From NCBI RefSeq assembly GCF_026151205.1, contig NC_087075.1, positions 2,516,359-2,580,358 of the forward strand: DNA of 64,000 nucleotides, in the 5' to 3' direction. Shown piece by piece: positions 1-9,714 of this stretch. This DNA is from Bolinopsis microptera. Its lineage: Eukaryota > Ctenophora > Tentaculata > Lobata > Bolinopsidae. Within the stretch, counting starts at the first letter, position 1. Each line of letters starts with the position of its first letter. The notes under the pieces are model-generated. The model saw nothing but the letters and a program-made list of their open reading frames with translations. It made no database searches and had not been told where the DNA came from. Made by a program: the position numbers and the translations under genes.

Positions 1-2195
1 GTATCAAAAGCTTTGCTTAGGTCAATAAAGATTCCTAGAACATGATTACCACTGGATGTTGATGTTGTGATTGAATGAACTGATTTGTGGAGTGCATGTG
101 AGGTTGAGTGGCCTTTTCGAAAACCAAATTGTTCATTACTGAGAATGTCATTAGCAGTGAAAAAGGTATAAAGCCGTTTGTATATTATTTTTTCAAATAT
201 TTTACCAAAGATTGGCAATATTGACACAGGTCTATAATTTTCAATATTTTCTTTATTATCTTTTTTATGGATAGGAGTTACTTTGCCTATTTTGAATATG
301 GATGGGAACGTGCCTTTTTGAATACATGTATTATACAAATTTGCTAATATGTTGGATAAGAGATGAGCCGGTTTCTTGATAACTGCTATTGGTATATCAC
401 TGGCTTTTCCGTTAACGAATTCTTGAATTATTTCAAGAATCTCCTCAGGATGAGTTTCTTCTAGATGTATTGAACTGTTGACTGATTTCGACATAAACTC
501 AACAAATGATTGCATTGGTTGGATAGACAGTTGGTTCTCGGACAAAACCTTCTCATTTAAATTACTAGCTAAAGATGTAAAGTAACTATTGAATTTGTTT
601 GCAATTGTCCGCCTACAAATTACTCTAGTTCCATCTATAATGAAGTCATCTTTTAGCTGATTCTTCTTTTTGCCACGAAGCTCGTTAATTATTTGCCAGG
701 TTATTTTGGAGTTATGGCTATTTTTCTCAAACTTTTCAGCATAATACCTGGTTTTGGCAGTTTTTATGGCAATTTTAAGATATTTTGAGTAGTCCTTGTA
801 AACATTATGTCTTTCCAGATCCCCATCTGGAATTAACAATGTTTTTGTTTTTTTCCATTCAAAATAAAGTCTGGCTTTTTTCTCCACAGAGTTGATAAGG
901 CCGTTTGTGATCCATGGATTTGTTATATTATTTCGTTTGGTGGTTTTTGGTGAAGCCAATTTGCAAGATATATCTATCTTTTCTTGAAACAGATCCATGA
1001 AGGATTCAAAAGAGTCACATCTGTGGTAAAATGTATCTATGTCGTTTTCAATTTCCTCACAGAGCTTATCAAGGTTTGCATTACTATAGTTATAATAAAT
1101 GGTTGTTTTTTCAGGTGATTTATTCTGTTCCGAACTAGTATCAGAATTCATTACTTGAAGGCAGAAAATGGGCTGGTGATGTGAAGCACTATCCTGAATT
1201 ACTCCAGATATAGTTGATGAGTGAATGTCATTAGTGTGTATGTTATCAATGCACGTTTTTGAGCAGTGGGGCATTTGGTGTGTGGGAATGGATATTGTGG
1301 GCGTGAACCCGTGACTATAAATAACTTCTTCGAATATATCTTCATCTGGGCCTGATAAATTGGTTATGTTAACATTGAAGTCCCCTAATATGTATGCTTT
1401 ATGTCCTTTCAGTGCAGTAAGAACTTCTTTATACTGTGCATTAAAGTTAGCAAGTGGATTGCTTGGTGAGCGGTATACAACTCCAACTGTTACTGGTTCT
1501 GGAGCATTACTTATTGTTACGAATAGGGACTCAAATTGCTCTGTACAAACAGATAACTTTTCAATCACACTAAAGTTAAAGGAGTTGTGAATGTAGAGAG
1601 AAACTCCACTTCCTTTACTTTTTACCTGTTGTGTCTTATTAGAAACGAAGCGTTTTTGGTAACATGAAGTATAGTCTTTAATTTGGTACAGCTGACTATT
1701 ACAGGGATCAATGTTTGTTTCTGCTAAACCTATCACAGAAAATTTGTGGTCTATGCAGGCTAATTCTAAGGCCAATTTGTCAAAGTTAGTACCATTTCCA
1801 TCAATATTTCGAAAGTAGTGTGAGAATATGCGCTTTGATGTTGTTTGAGGAATCTGCTTTATGAGGTTGTTGAAGTTTTTAGTAGAATATGATTGACAGT
1901 TCTCAAGAGTTTTTGAGATTGTACCTATTGAGTCTATATAGTCGTGAGGTTCATTGTCAAGTAGTTCGTTGTTTGAAAAGTGAGGTGCTTGATAGAATGG
2001 ATTATAACGAATTATATCATGATTTTGAATACAATTTGAGCAGTAAGTTTTTTCTCTAAAAGTGGCAATATTTTCCTGTGTTTTACATCTCTTGTGAATG
2101 ATGCAATCACACTTATTGCAATTTATAAATGGGTGTCCAGCACGAATAGGTTTGCTGCAGCAGATACAGTTCTCACATATATTTGTTCTATTCAT
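1..2195 (-). CDS. LINE ORF2, partial: PHD-like zinc finger, APE endonuclease, reverse transcriptase
   Basis: An open frame of 731 codons runs from an ATG at 2195 to the left window edge without a stop. Residues about 7-56 form a Cys/His-rich finger of PHD type (CENC, CNKC, IHKRC, CSNC). Residues about 140-345 form an APE-type endonuclease: the glutamate motif GLAETNID, then VVYRSPSN, YILGDFNVN near residue 290 and the terminal SHHQPIF near 343. A linker follows, then the RT fingers (KVTPIHKK, NYRPVSILP, FGFRKGHST), and motif A FIDLSKAFDT lies at the window edge. The palm YxDD motif and thumb lie outside. The protein nicks target DNA and reverse-transcribes its own RNA there. The ATG overlaps the ORF1 stop as ATGA, which suggests coupled re-initiation. 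The start is fixed by that overlap and by the finger beginning directly after it. Confidence 0.88.
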   Translation of the reverse strand, partial: MNRTNICENCICCSKPIRAGHPFINCNKCDCIIHKRCKTQENIATFREKTYCSNCIQNHDIIRYNPFYQAPHFSNNELLDNEPHDYIDSIGTISKTLENCQSYSTKNFNNLIKQIPQTTSKRIFSHYFRNIDGNGTNFDKLALELACIDHKFSVIGLAETNIDPCNSQLYQIKDYTSCYQKRFVSNKTQQVKSKGSGVSLYIHNSFNFSVIEKLSVCTEQFESLFVTISNAPEPVTVGVVYRSPSNPLANFNAQYKEVLTALKGHKAYILGDFNVNITNLSGPDEDIFEEVIYSHGFTPTISIPTHQMPHCSKTCIDNIHTNDIHSSTISGVIQDSASHHQPIFCLQVMNSDTSSEQNKSPEKTTIYYNYSNANLDKLCEEIENDIDTFYHRCDSFESFMDLFQEKIDISCKLASPKTTKRNNITNPWITNGLINSVEKKARLYFEWKKTKTLLIPDGDLERHNVYKDYSKYLKIAIKTAKTRYYAEKFEKNSHNSKITWQIINELRGKKKNQLKDDFIIDGTRVICRRTIANKFNSYFTSLASNLNEKVLSENQLSIQPMQSFVEFMSKSVNSSIHLEETHPEEILEIIQEFVNGKASDIPIAVIKKPAHLLSNILANLYNTCIQKGTFPSIFKIGKVTPIHKKDNKENIENYRPVSILPIFGKIFEKIIYKRLYTFFTANDILSNEQFGFRKGHSTSHALHKSVHSITTSTSSGNHVLGIFIDLSKAFD

Positions 2196-3691
2196 GGTTT
2201 CGGAGCTCTTTGAACACGTGAATTGAACATCCCAACTTTACTCCTAGCAATATCACTAAATTGGCGCCCATCTATTGGATTGCGCTGTATTTTATCCACT
2301 ATTAGCCTAGACAACTTAAAGATACCAGTAGACCCAAGATGGATGGCATCACTTTTATCCTTGAAACGACCGAACTGGTCAGCTAGTTTACCATCTTCAC
2401 CAACAAATTCATTAAAATCTAGAGTTCCCACCCTTGGGTTCATGTCAACATATTGAAATATAAGTTTGTTAAAATATAATGCTTTCTCGTTCAACCAGCC
2501 AAACTTAGTGGGTAGTACTGGCGAAACGGTAACCTTGGAGTATGGACATTTACGACATATATCATCAAGTTTTACCTTGAGATCACTGGCACACTGCTCG
2601 ATATTTGAGCTCCGTTTCTTAATATCATTTACTCCACAATGAATAAAAATATTTCTGTAACCTTCACACAAACTTGGGTTAATCATATCAATAGTAAAAC
2701 ATTCTACCCTTTTCCCTGGCATTCTATGACCGAAACGTCCTTTCCCACTACCGAATTTCAAGAATCTGGTGTTGGAGTCTCCTATTATTATTGTTGCATT
2801 TTCGTTGTTAGATGTAACATAACGAAATGTAACACTATATCTTTTCTCACGTGTGGTTGGAGATTGATCTATTTGATGTTGCCAAACAGACTGAGATTGC
2901 TTACTCATAACATATAGACTTTTTCCAGTAGCTGATACAGTTTTGGTTTCAGATCCTTCGATTTTACTGAATAGAACATCACAGGTACTGCCTAGTGATA
3001 TAGTGAAGATGTTACTATCAAACATTAGTGAGGCTTCGTTGTCCGAATGCTTCGGCAGCTCTGATTTCTCGTCAAGGTAGCGATTCACTAAACACTGATT
3101 AATGACACTTTCAGGGAATTTGGCCTGGATGAGCGAAACAAGTTCAGTTAGGGGTTCAGGGATGTTTTTGGATATAGGTTTTGCAGCTTTGGCTCCTGGA
3201 TAGTTGTATGCATCCCCAAAGCTTATGACACCATGTCCTCTTTCTGAGTTTGCATCAAACTGTTCACTGAATGTGTCAAGGTATTCAGTGAGTTTATCCG
3301 AAAGTTCTTGGGCAACAAAATCTGGTGTGAATGACTCAATGTGACCAATGGAGGTGTCTATAGGATTTTGCACTGTATGTAAGTCAATCTTAGGATCTGG
3401 TTTTTCGATATTGATATTAGGAAGGCCTATTGGGAAAGAAGGAAATGCAGTGTTACGTGGTACATCTGGAGTTGACATATCTGATGGTTTCATGTACTGA
3501 TCAATGGAGAGAGTCAGGGTGTTAAGCTGGCCACTGATTGATTTGAGAGTGTCATTGTGCACCTTATCTCTCTTAAGAATGCTATTTTGAATAGCCTGAA
3601 GGGATTCATGGAGGGTAGCATTTCCAGAAATGGAGTCAGCAGCTACGGAAGAAGCAACTGCTGCTTCATCGATGGGGTTGTCACCGATAGA
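1..3691 (-). mobile_element. Non-LTR retrotransposon (CR1/jockey-like LINE), 3' part outside window
   Basis: This is a two-ORF LINE transcribed leftwards. ORF1 (AlkB-like plus SGNH domains) is followed by ORF2 (PHD-like finger, APE endonuclease, reverse transcriptase), which runs off the left edge of the window. The right border is set by homology: from 3692 onward the sequence matches the left arm of the palindromic element at 49.73-51.09 kb, and left of it the match stops. The LINE therefore inserted into a copy of that element, and its 5' end was probably truncated there because ORF1 has no ATG upstream of the junction. Both ORFs are open in what is visible, so the copy is young or recently active. 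The CR1/jockey assignment comes from the style of the endonuclease and RT motifs and is an inference. Confidence 0.85.
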
Positions 3692-3694
3692 CAA
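2192..3694 (-). CDS. LINE ORF1: AlkB-like 2OG-Fe(II) oxygenase fused to SGNH hydrolase
   Basis: An open frame of about 500 codons is the first ORF of the LINE. Residues 1-110 are low complexity with a heptad-like stretch near 30-65. Residues about 155-295 read as an AlkB-type dioxygenase: a YNYPGA strand, the iron-binding HSD (H216, D218), the distal histidine in WQHQ (H273), and the 2-oxoglutarate-binding RYSVTFR with arginines 285 and 291. Residues about 300-470 are an SGNH/GDSL hydrolase: block I GDSN (S307), the G..N block CGVND (G354, N356) and the block V D..H pair (D449, H452). All expected catalytic residues are present. Esterase-like domains are known in ORF1 of CR1 and L2 LINEs; the joined oxygenase is less usual. 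The frame opens with TTG at 3694 and has no ATG between the upstream stop and residue 68, so the natural N-terminus is probably missing from this copy. Confidence 0.82.
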   Translation of the reverse strand: MSIGDNPIDEAAVASSVAADSISGNATLHESLQAIQNSILKRDKVHNDTLKSISGQLNTLTLSIDQYMKPSDMSTPDVPRNTAFPSFPIGLPNINIEKPDPKIDLHTVQNPIDTSIGHIESFTPDFVAQELSDKLTEYLDTFSEQFDANSERGHGVISFGDAYNYPGAKAAKPISKNIPEPLTELVSLIQAKFPESVINQCLVNRYLDEKSELPKHSDNEASLMFDSNIFTISLGSTCDVLFSKIEGSETKTVSATGKSLYVMSKQSQSVWQHQIDQSPTTREKRYSVTFRYVTSNNENATIIIGDSNTRFLKFGSGKGRFGHRMPGKRVECFTIDMINPSLCEGYRNIFIHCGVNDIKKRSSNIEQCASDLKVKLDDICRKCPYSKVTVSPVLPTKFGWLNEKALYFNKLIFQYVDMNPRVGTLDFNEFVGEDGKLADQFGRFKDKSDAIHLGSTGIFKLSRLIVDKIQRNPIDGRQFSDIARSKVGMFNSRVQRAPKP

Positions 3695-4382
3695 AATTTT
3701 TCCATGAAATTTTCGGAATCGACTCGAAATCGCATTTCCACCTTAGTTTGAGAACAGATTTTTGATTTAGGCCTCCAAAAAAATTTGGCGGCCAAATTCT
3801 GAATTTTTCCGGGAAAATTTTGAAAACTGATTGAGTTGTTACAATTTTAATGAGATCGATTCCGCGAATATCGCGAACCAAGATATGGGCAATTTAGTTC
3901 ATTTTTTGTGGTCTTTTCGCCTTAGTTTCCACATTGAAACAGATATAAAGCTATAACTTACAGAGAATATGTAGTTTAGGCCTACCTTTCATATAAAGTA
4001 AGTTTCGATGAAAAATATTGATATTTGACCAATTTATGGGACGAAATCTACCAAATTTGGTGCGTATGCCCAAATATGGGCATATAGTTTTTGGCTCATA
4101 ACTCAGTCATTTTTTGTCCAATCTTGATGAAATTTCATATACGAGTTTAGGAGACCACTAGCTACAAGTAGAGCACCTAAAATTTGGGTTTTGGGCATGT
4201 TCAGGGTATTTGGCTAAATTTGGCCTAATTTGGACCAGATATGGGCGTGGCTGCCCCGCGGGCACCGTTTGGCGGTTGGGGTCCGGGACCCCCTCAAAAG
4301 TTTGGTCACTGGTCCTAGTTTGTTGGTCAACTGCTATCTCGAAAACAAGTTTCACAAAAAAATATCCATTGGCCCCCCCCCC
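3692..4382. mobile_element. Partial TTAA-flanked foldback element, interrupted by the LINE
   Basis: This is a diverged copy of the palindromic element at 49730-51086. It starts inside the left arm, crosses the centre, lacks about 115 bp of the right arm near the centre, and ends with the same C-run terminus followed by TTAA at 4383-4386. The missing outer left arm should lie beyond the 3' end of the LINE, outside the window. Short ORFs here are non-coding shadows: their mirror images appear in both arms of the complete copy. Confidence 0.8.
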
Positions 4383-4394
4383 TTAATCCGTTTA

Positions 4395-5175
4395 ATCCGT
4401 TTAATCAGTATTAGTATTACTCCGATGTACGCGGAGTTTGGGAGAAACAAACATACAGTTAAAAGTTACACAGTATTAGTAATACTCCGATGTACGCAGA
4501 GTTTGGGAGAAACAAACATACAGTTAAAAGTTACACAGTATTAGTATTACTCCGATGTACGCAGAGTTTGGGAGGAACAAATATACAGTTAAAAGTTACA
4601 CAGTATTAGTAATACTCCGATGTACGCAGAGTTTGGGAGAAACAAACATACAGTTAAAAGTTACACAGTATTAGTATTACTCCGATGTACGCAGAGTTTG
4701 GGAGGAACAAATATACAGTTAAAAGTTACACAGTATTAGTATTACTCCGATGTACGCAGAGTTTGGGAGGAACAAATATACAGTTAAAAGTTACACAGTA
4801 TTAGTATTACTCCGATGTACGCAGAGTTTGGGAGGAACAAACATACAGTTAAAAGTTACACAGTATTAGTAATACTCCGATGTACGCAGAGTTTGGGAGA
4901 AACAAACATACAGTTAAAAGTTACACAGTATTAGTATTACTATTAATCCGATGTACGCAGAGTTTGGGAGGAACAAATATACAGTTAAAAGTTACACAGT
5001 ATTAGTATTACTCCGATGTACGCAGAGTTTGGGAGGAACAAACATACAGTTAAAAGTTACACAGTATTAGTAATACTCCGATGTACGCAGAGTTTGGGAG
5101 AAACAAACATACAGTTAAAAGTTACACAGTATTAGTATTACTATTAATCCGATGTACGCGGAGTTTGTGAGAAAG
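4395..5175 (+). repeat. 65-bp satellite array, left arm
   Basis: There are about twelve head-to-tail copies of a 65-bp unit containing TCCGATGTACGCAGAGTTTG and ACAGTTAAAAGTTACACAGT. The motif GATGTAC recurs at 4424, 4489 and 4554, giving the exact period. Some units are 71 bp because of an extra TATTAA. The same satellite returns in the opposite orientation from about 9715 to 13105. No coding potential is seen. Confidence 0.95.
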
Positions 5176-5227
5176 GAAAAAGGTAAATCGGGGTTTTGAT
5201 TGTTTACATTATGTATGTTTTCAGTTA

Positions 5228-5595
5228 TGCACTAACGCTATAACGCTAACGCTGACGTTGACACTAACGATAACGCTAACGATAGCGTTTAGCTTTAGCG
5301 TCAGCGTCAGTGTTAGCGTCAGCATAAGCGTCAGCGTAAGCGTTAGCGTCAGCATCAACGTTAGCTTCAACGTTATCGTCAGCGTCAGTGTTAACGTTAG
5401 CGTCAGCGCCAATGTTAGCGTCAACGTTAGTGTCAACGTTAGCGTAAGCGTTAGCGTTGCGTTAGCGTTAACGTTAACGTTAACGTTAACGTTAACGTTA
5501 GCGTTAGCGTTAACGTTAACGATAACGTTAACGTTAACGTTAGCGTTAGCGTCAGCGTTAACGTTAGCGTTAGCGTTAGCGTTAGCGTTAGCCCA
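5228..5595 (+). repeat. Degenerate hexanucleotide tract (GTTAGC/GTCAGC/GTTAAC)
   Basis: A hexamer microsatellite has variant units GTTAGC, GTCAGC and GTTAAC, and the orientation switches near 5285. All six frames stay partly open because six is a multiple of three, giving spurious TLTLTL or SVSVSV peptides. The unit resembles a telomere-type hexamer but is not a canonical TTAGGG or TTAGGC repeat. Confidence 0.9.
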
Positions 5596-8163
5596 GGAAA
5601 AGTTACCGGCTGGTGGTGGTACTAGAGTTGGTTTAATTTAAACAGACGGCTTGACCTCGCGCGCAACAACAAGCATGATTTGCACGCGTGGCGTATTCCA
5701 ATGTTCAGGCAGCTACCACGTGACACAATTCAGCCAACCAGAGTACAGGAATCCGCAAAGTTAAAGTTGCAAACTTTTGATCGGCCTGAAAGGGGACTTT
5801 TCTGGAGATTTTGAGATAACTCAACAATTACGTTGTCTTGAATTTTCCTCCTGGAGAGGTAACGTTACTTTTAAAAGAGGAACATGTTACAAAAAACCGG
5901 AAGTCTCTAACTCTTTTACTTTCAAAGTTAAGCCCCATCCGGTCAGGGTTTCTGGGTGCAGTTGACTGACGCCGAGTAGGGTGTTTTGGCCGTTCTAACT
6001 TAAGAATTTTAAGAATTAAAGCAGCCGTATTGATCTTCCAAACCTACAACTTTCAAGGGCTAGAATTCGCTGTATTTTGTCGTTAAACCACAACTTGTAC
6101 TGTTTTACTTCATGATGGGGGGGGGGGGAGGGGGAGGGGGAGGGGGGGGGGCGTAATTCAAAAGCAAATTTGGCAAGAAGTGGTGCTCACGGTCTCACTT
6201 AACGTCACTTATCGCTCAGTTAAGAGCGACCATGGTCTTAAGCGACAGACAGCCTGCAGGCATATGATCCGAATACGAAATATCCTTGTGTTCGGCATTT
6301 AATAGCCCTAATTGGTTACTTCGCACCCAGGAAAAGTTACCGGCTGGTGGTGGTACTAGAGTTGGTTTAATTTAAACAGACGGCTTGACCTCGCGCGCAA
6401 CAACAAGCATGATTTGCACGCGTGGCGTATTCCAATGTTCAGGCAGCTACCACGTGACACAATTCAGCCAACCAGAGTACAGGAATCCGCAAAGTTAAAG
6501 TTGCAAACTTTTGATCGGCCTGAAAGGGGACTTTTCTGGAGATTTTGAGATAACTCAACAATTACGTTGTCTTGAATTTTCCTCCTGGAGAGGTAACGTT
6601 ACTTTTAAAAGAGGAACATGTTACAAAAAACCGGAAGTCTCTAACTCTTTTACTTTCAAAGTTAAGCCCCATCCGGTCAGGGTTTCTGGGTGCAGTTGAC
6701 TGACGCCGAGTAGGGTGTTTTGGCCGTTCTAACTTAAGAATTTTAAGAATTAAAGCAGCCGTATTGATCTTCCAAACCTACAACTTTCAAGGGCTAGAAT
6801 TCGCTGTATTTTGTCGTTAAACCACAACTTGTACTGTTTTACTTCATGATGGGGGGGGGGGAGGGGGAGGGGGAGGGGGGGGGGGGCCGTAATTCAAAAG
6901 CAAATTTGGCAAGAAGTGGTGCTCACGGTCTCACTTAACGTCACTTATCGCTCAGTTAAGAGCGACCATGGTCTTAAGCGACAGACAGCCTGCAGGCATA
7001 TGATCCGAATACGAAATATCCTTGTGTTCGGCATTTAATAGCCCTAATTGGTTACTTCGCACCCAGGAAAAGTTACCGGCTGGTGGTGGTACTAGAGTTG
7101 GTTTAATTTAAACAGACGGCTTGACCTCGCGCGCAACAACAAGCATGATTTGCACGCGTGGCGTATTCCAATGTTCAGGCAGCTACCACGTGACACAATT
7201 CAGCCAACCAGAGTACAGGAATCCGCAAAGTTAAAGTTGCAAACTTTTGATCGGCCTGAAAGGGGACTTTTCTGGAGATTTTGAGATAACTCAACAATTA
7301 CGTTGTCTTGAATTTTCCTCCTGGAGAGGTAACGTTACTTTTAAAAGAGGAACATGTTACAAAAAACCGGAAGTCTCTAACTCTTTTACTTTCAAAGTTA
7401 AGCCCCATCCGGTCAGGGTTTCTGGGTGCAGTTGACTGACGCCGAGTAGGGTGTTTTGGCCGTTCTAACTTAAGAATTTTAAGAATTAAAGCAGCCGTAT
7501 TGATCTTCCAAACCTACAACTTTCAAGGGCTAGAATTCGCTGTATTTTGTCGTTAAACCACAACTTGTACTGTTTTACTTCATGATGGGGGGGGGGGGGG
7601 AGGGGGAGGGGGAGGGGGGGGGGCCGTAATTCAAAAGCAAATTTGGCAAGAAGTGGTGCTCACGGTCTCACTTAACGTCACTTATCGCTCAGTTAAGAGC
7701 GACCATGGTCTTAAGCGACAGACAGCCTGCAGGCATATGATCCGAATACGAAATATCCTTGTGTTCGGCATTTAATAGCCCTAATTGGTTACTTCGCACC
7801 CAGGAAAAGTTACCGGCTGGTGGTGGTACTAGAGTTGGTTTAATTTAAACAGACGGCTTGACCTCGCGCGCAACAACAAGCATGATTTGCACGCGTGGCG
7901 TATTCCAATGTTCAGGCAGCTACCACGTGACACAATTCAGCCAACCAGAGTACAGGAATCCGCAAAGTTAAAGTTGCAAACTTTTGATCGGCCTGAAAGG
8001 GGACTTTTCTGGAGATTTTGAGATAACTCAACAATTACGTTGTCTTGAATTTTCCTCCTGGAGAGGTAACGTTACTTTTAAAAGAGGAACATGTTACAAA
8101 AAACCGGAAGTCTCTAACTCTTTTACTTTCAAAGTTAAGCCCCATCCGGTCAGGGTTTCTGGG
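5593..8163 (+). repeat. 735-bp tandem unit, three complete copies and one half copy
   Basis: Units begin near 5593, 6327, 7062 and 7799 with the sequence CCCAGGAAAAGTTACCGG. The fourth copy is cut at 8163, where hexamer repeats resume. Copies are nearly identical; the 734, 736 and 737 bp spacings are explained by a variable G/A-rich run in each unit (about 6116-6152, 6850-6886, 7586-7623) with strong G-quadruplex potential. Each unit contains the same 62-codon open frame, but its conservation only reflects recent duplication. No known domain is recognised. Confidence 0.93.
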
Positions 8164-9655
8164 AGCGTCAGCATCAACGTTAGCGTCAACGTTAATGTTA
8201 GTGTCAGCCTTAACGTTAGCGTCAGCGTCAGTGTCAACGTAAGCGTTATCGTTAGCGTTAGCGTTAGCGTCAGCGTCAGCGTTAACGTTAAGCGTTAACG
8301 TTTAGCGTTAGTGTTAACGTTTAGCGTTAATGTCAGCGTTAGCGTTAGCGTAAGCGTCAGCGTTAGCGCGAGCTAACGTTAACGCTAAACGCTAACGTTA
8401 ACGCTAACGCTAACGCTGGCGCTAACGATAACGTTGACGCTAACGTTGATGCTGACGCTAACGTTAACGCTAACGTTAATGCTGACGCTAACGCTAACGC
8501 TAATGCTAACGCTAATACTGACGCTAACGTTGACGCTAACGTTGATGCTAACGTTAACGCCATCCCTAACGCTGACGCTAACGCTGACGCTAACGGTGAC
8601 GCTAACGCTGACGTTAACGCTGACGCTAACGCTGACGTTAACGCTGACTCTAACGCTGACGCTCATGCTGACGCTAACGTTGACGCTAACGCTGAAGAGT
8701 TAGCGTCAGCATTAGTGTCAGCGTTAGCATCAGCGTTAACGTCAGCGTTAACGTCAGCGTTAGCGTCACCGTTAGCGTCAGCGTTAGTGTCAGCGTTAGT
8801 GTCACCGTTAGCGTCAGCGTTAGCGTCAGCGTTAGGGTTGGCGTTAACGTTAGCGTCAGCATCAACGTTAGCGTCAACGTTAGCGTCAGCATTAGCGTTA
8901 GCGTTAGCGTCAGCGTTAACGTTAGCGTTAACTTTAGCATTAACGTTAGCGTCAGCATCAACGTTAGCGTCAACGTTATCGTTAGCGCTAGCGTTAGCGT
9001 CAGCATTAGCGTTAGCGTCAGCGTTAACGTTAGCGTTAACGTTAGCGTTAACGTTAGCGTCAGCATCAACGTTAGCGTCAACGTTATCGTTAGTGCCAGC
9101 GTTAGCGTTGGCGTTAACGTTAGCGTTTAGCGTTAACGTAAGCTCGCGCTAACGCTGACGCTTACGCTAACGCTAACGCTGACATTAACGCTAAACGTAA
9201 ACGCTAACGCTAAACGTTAACGCTGACGCTGACGCTGACGCTAACGCTAACGATAACGCTTACGTTGACACTGACGCTGACGCTAACGTTAAGGCAGACA
9301 CTAACATTAACGTTGACGCTAACGTTGATGCTGACGCTAACGCTAACGTTAACGCTAACGCTAACGTTAACGTTAACGTTAACGCTAACGCTAACGCTAA
9401 CGCTAACGTTAACACTAACGTTAACGCAACGCTAACGCTGACACTAACGTTGACGCTAACATTGGCGCTGACGCTAACGTTAACACTGACGCTGACGATA
9501 ACGTTGAAGCTAACGTTGATGCTGACGCTAACGTTAACGCTTACGCTTACGCTGACGCTTATGCTGACGCTTACACTGACGCTGACGCTAAAGCTAAACG
9601 CTATCGTTAGCGTTATCGTTAGTGTCAACGTCAGCGTTAGCGTTATAGCGTTAGT
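8163..9655. repeat. Hexanucleotide tract with internal palindrome
   Basis: A long GTTAGC-type microsatellite switches strand near 8375, 8697 and 9142. The 8163-8697 half and the 8698-9336 half are reverse complements of each other, including the distinctive GCGCGAGCT joint at about 8367-8376, which mirrors AGCTCGCGC at about 9140-9148. Open frames here are artefacts of the period. Confidence 0.9.
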
Positions 9656-9714
9656 GCATAACTGAAAACATACATAATGTAAACAATCAAAACCCCGATT
9701 TACCTTTTTCCTTT

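Noticed and set aside
5777-8298. Conserved 62-codon ORF in each 735-bp unit
   Set aside because: The units are nearly identical over their whole length, so the ORF is conserved only by recent duplication. No domain or start context supports it.
5228-9665. Telomere-like repeat or interstitial telomere
   Set aside because: The hexamers are GTTAGC, GTCAGC and GTTAAC mixtures with strand switches, not a canonical telomere unit, and they sit inside a palindrome next to satellite DNA.
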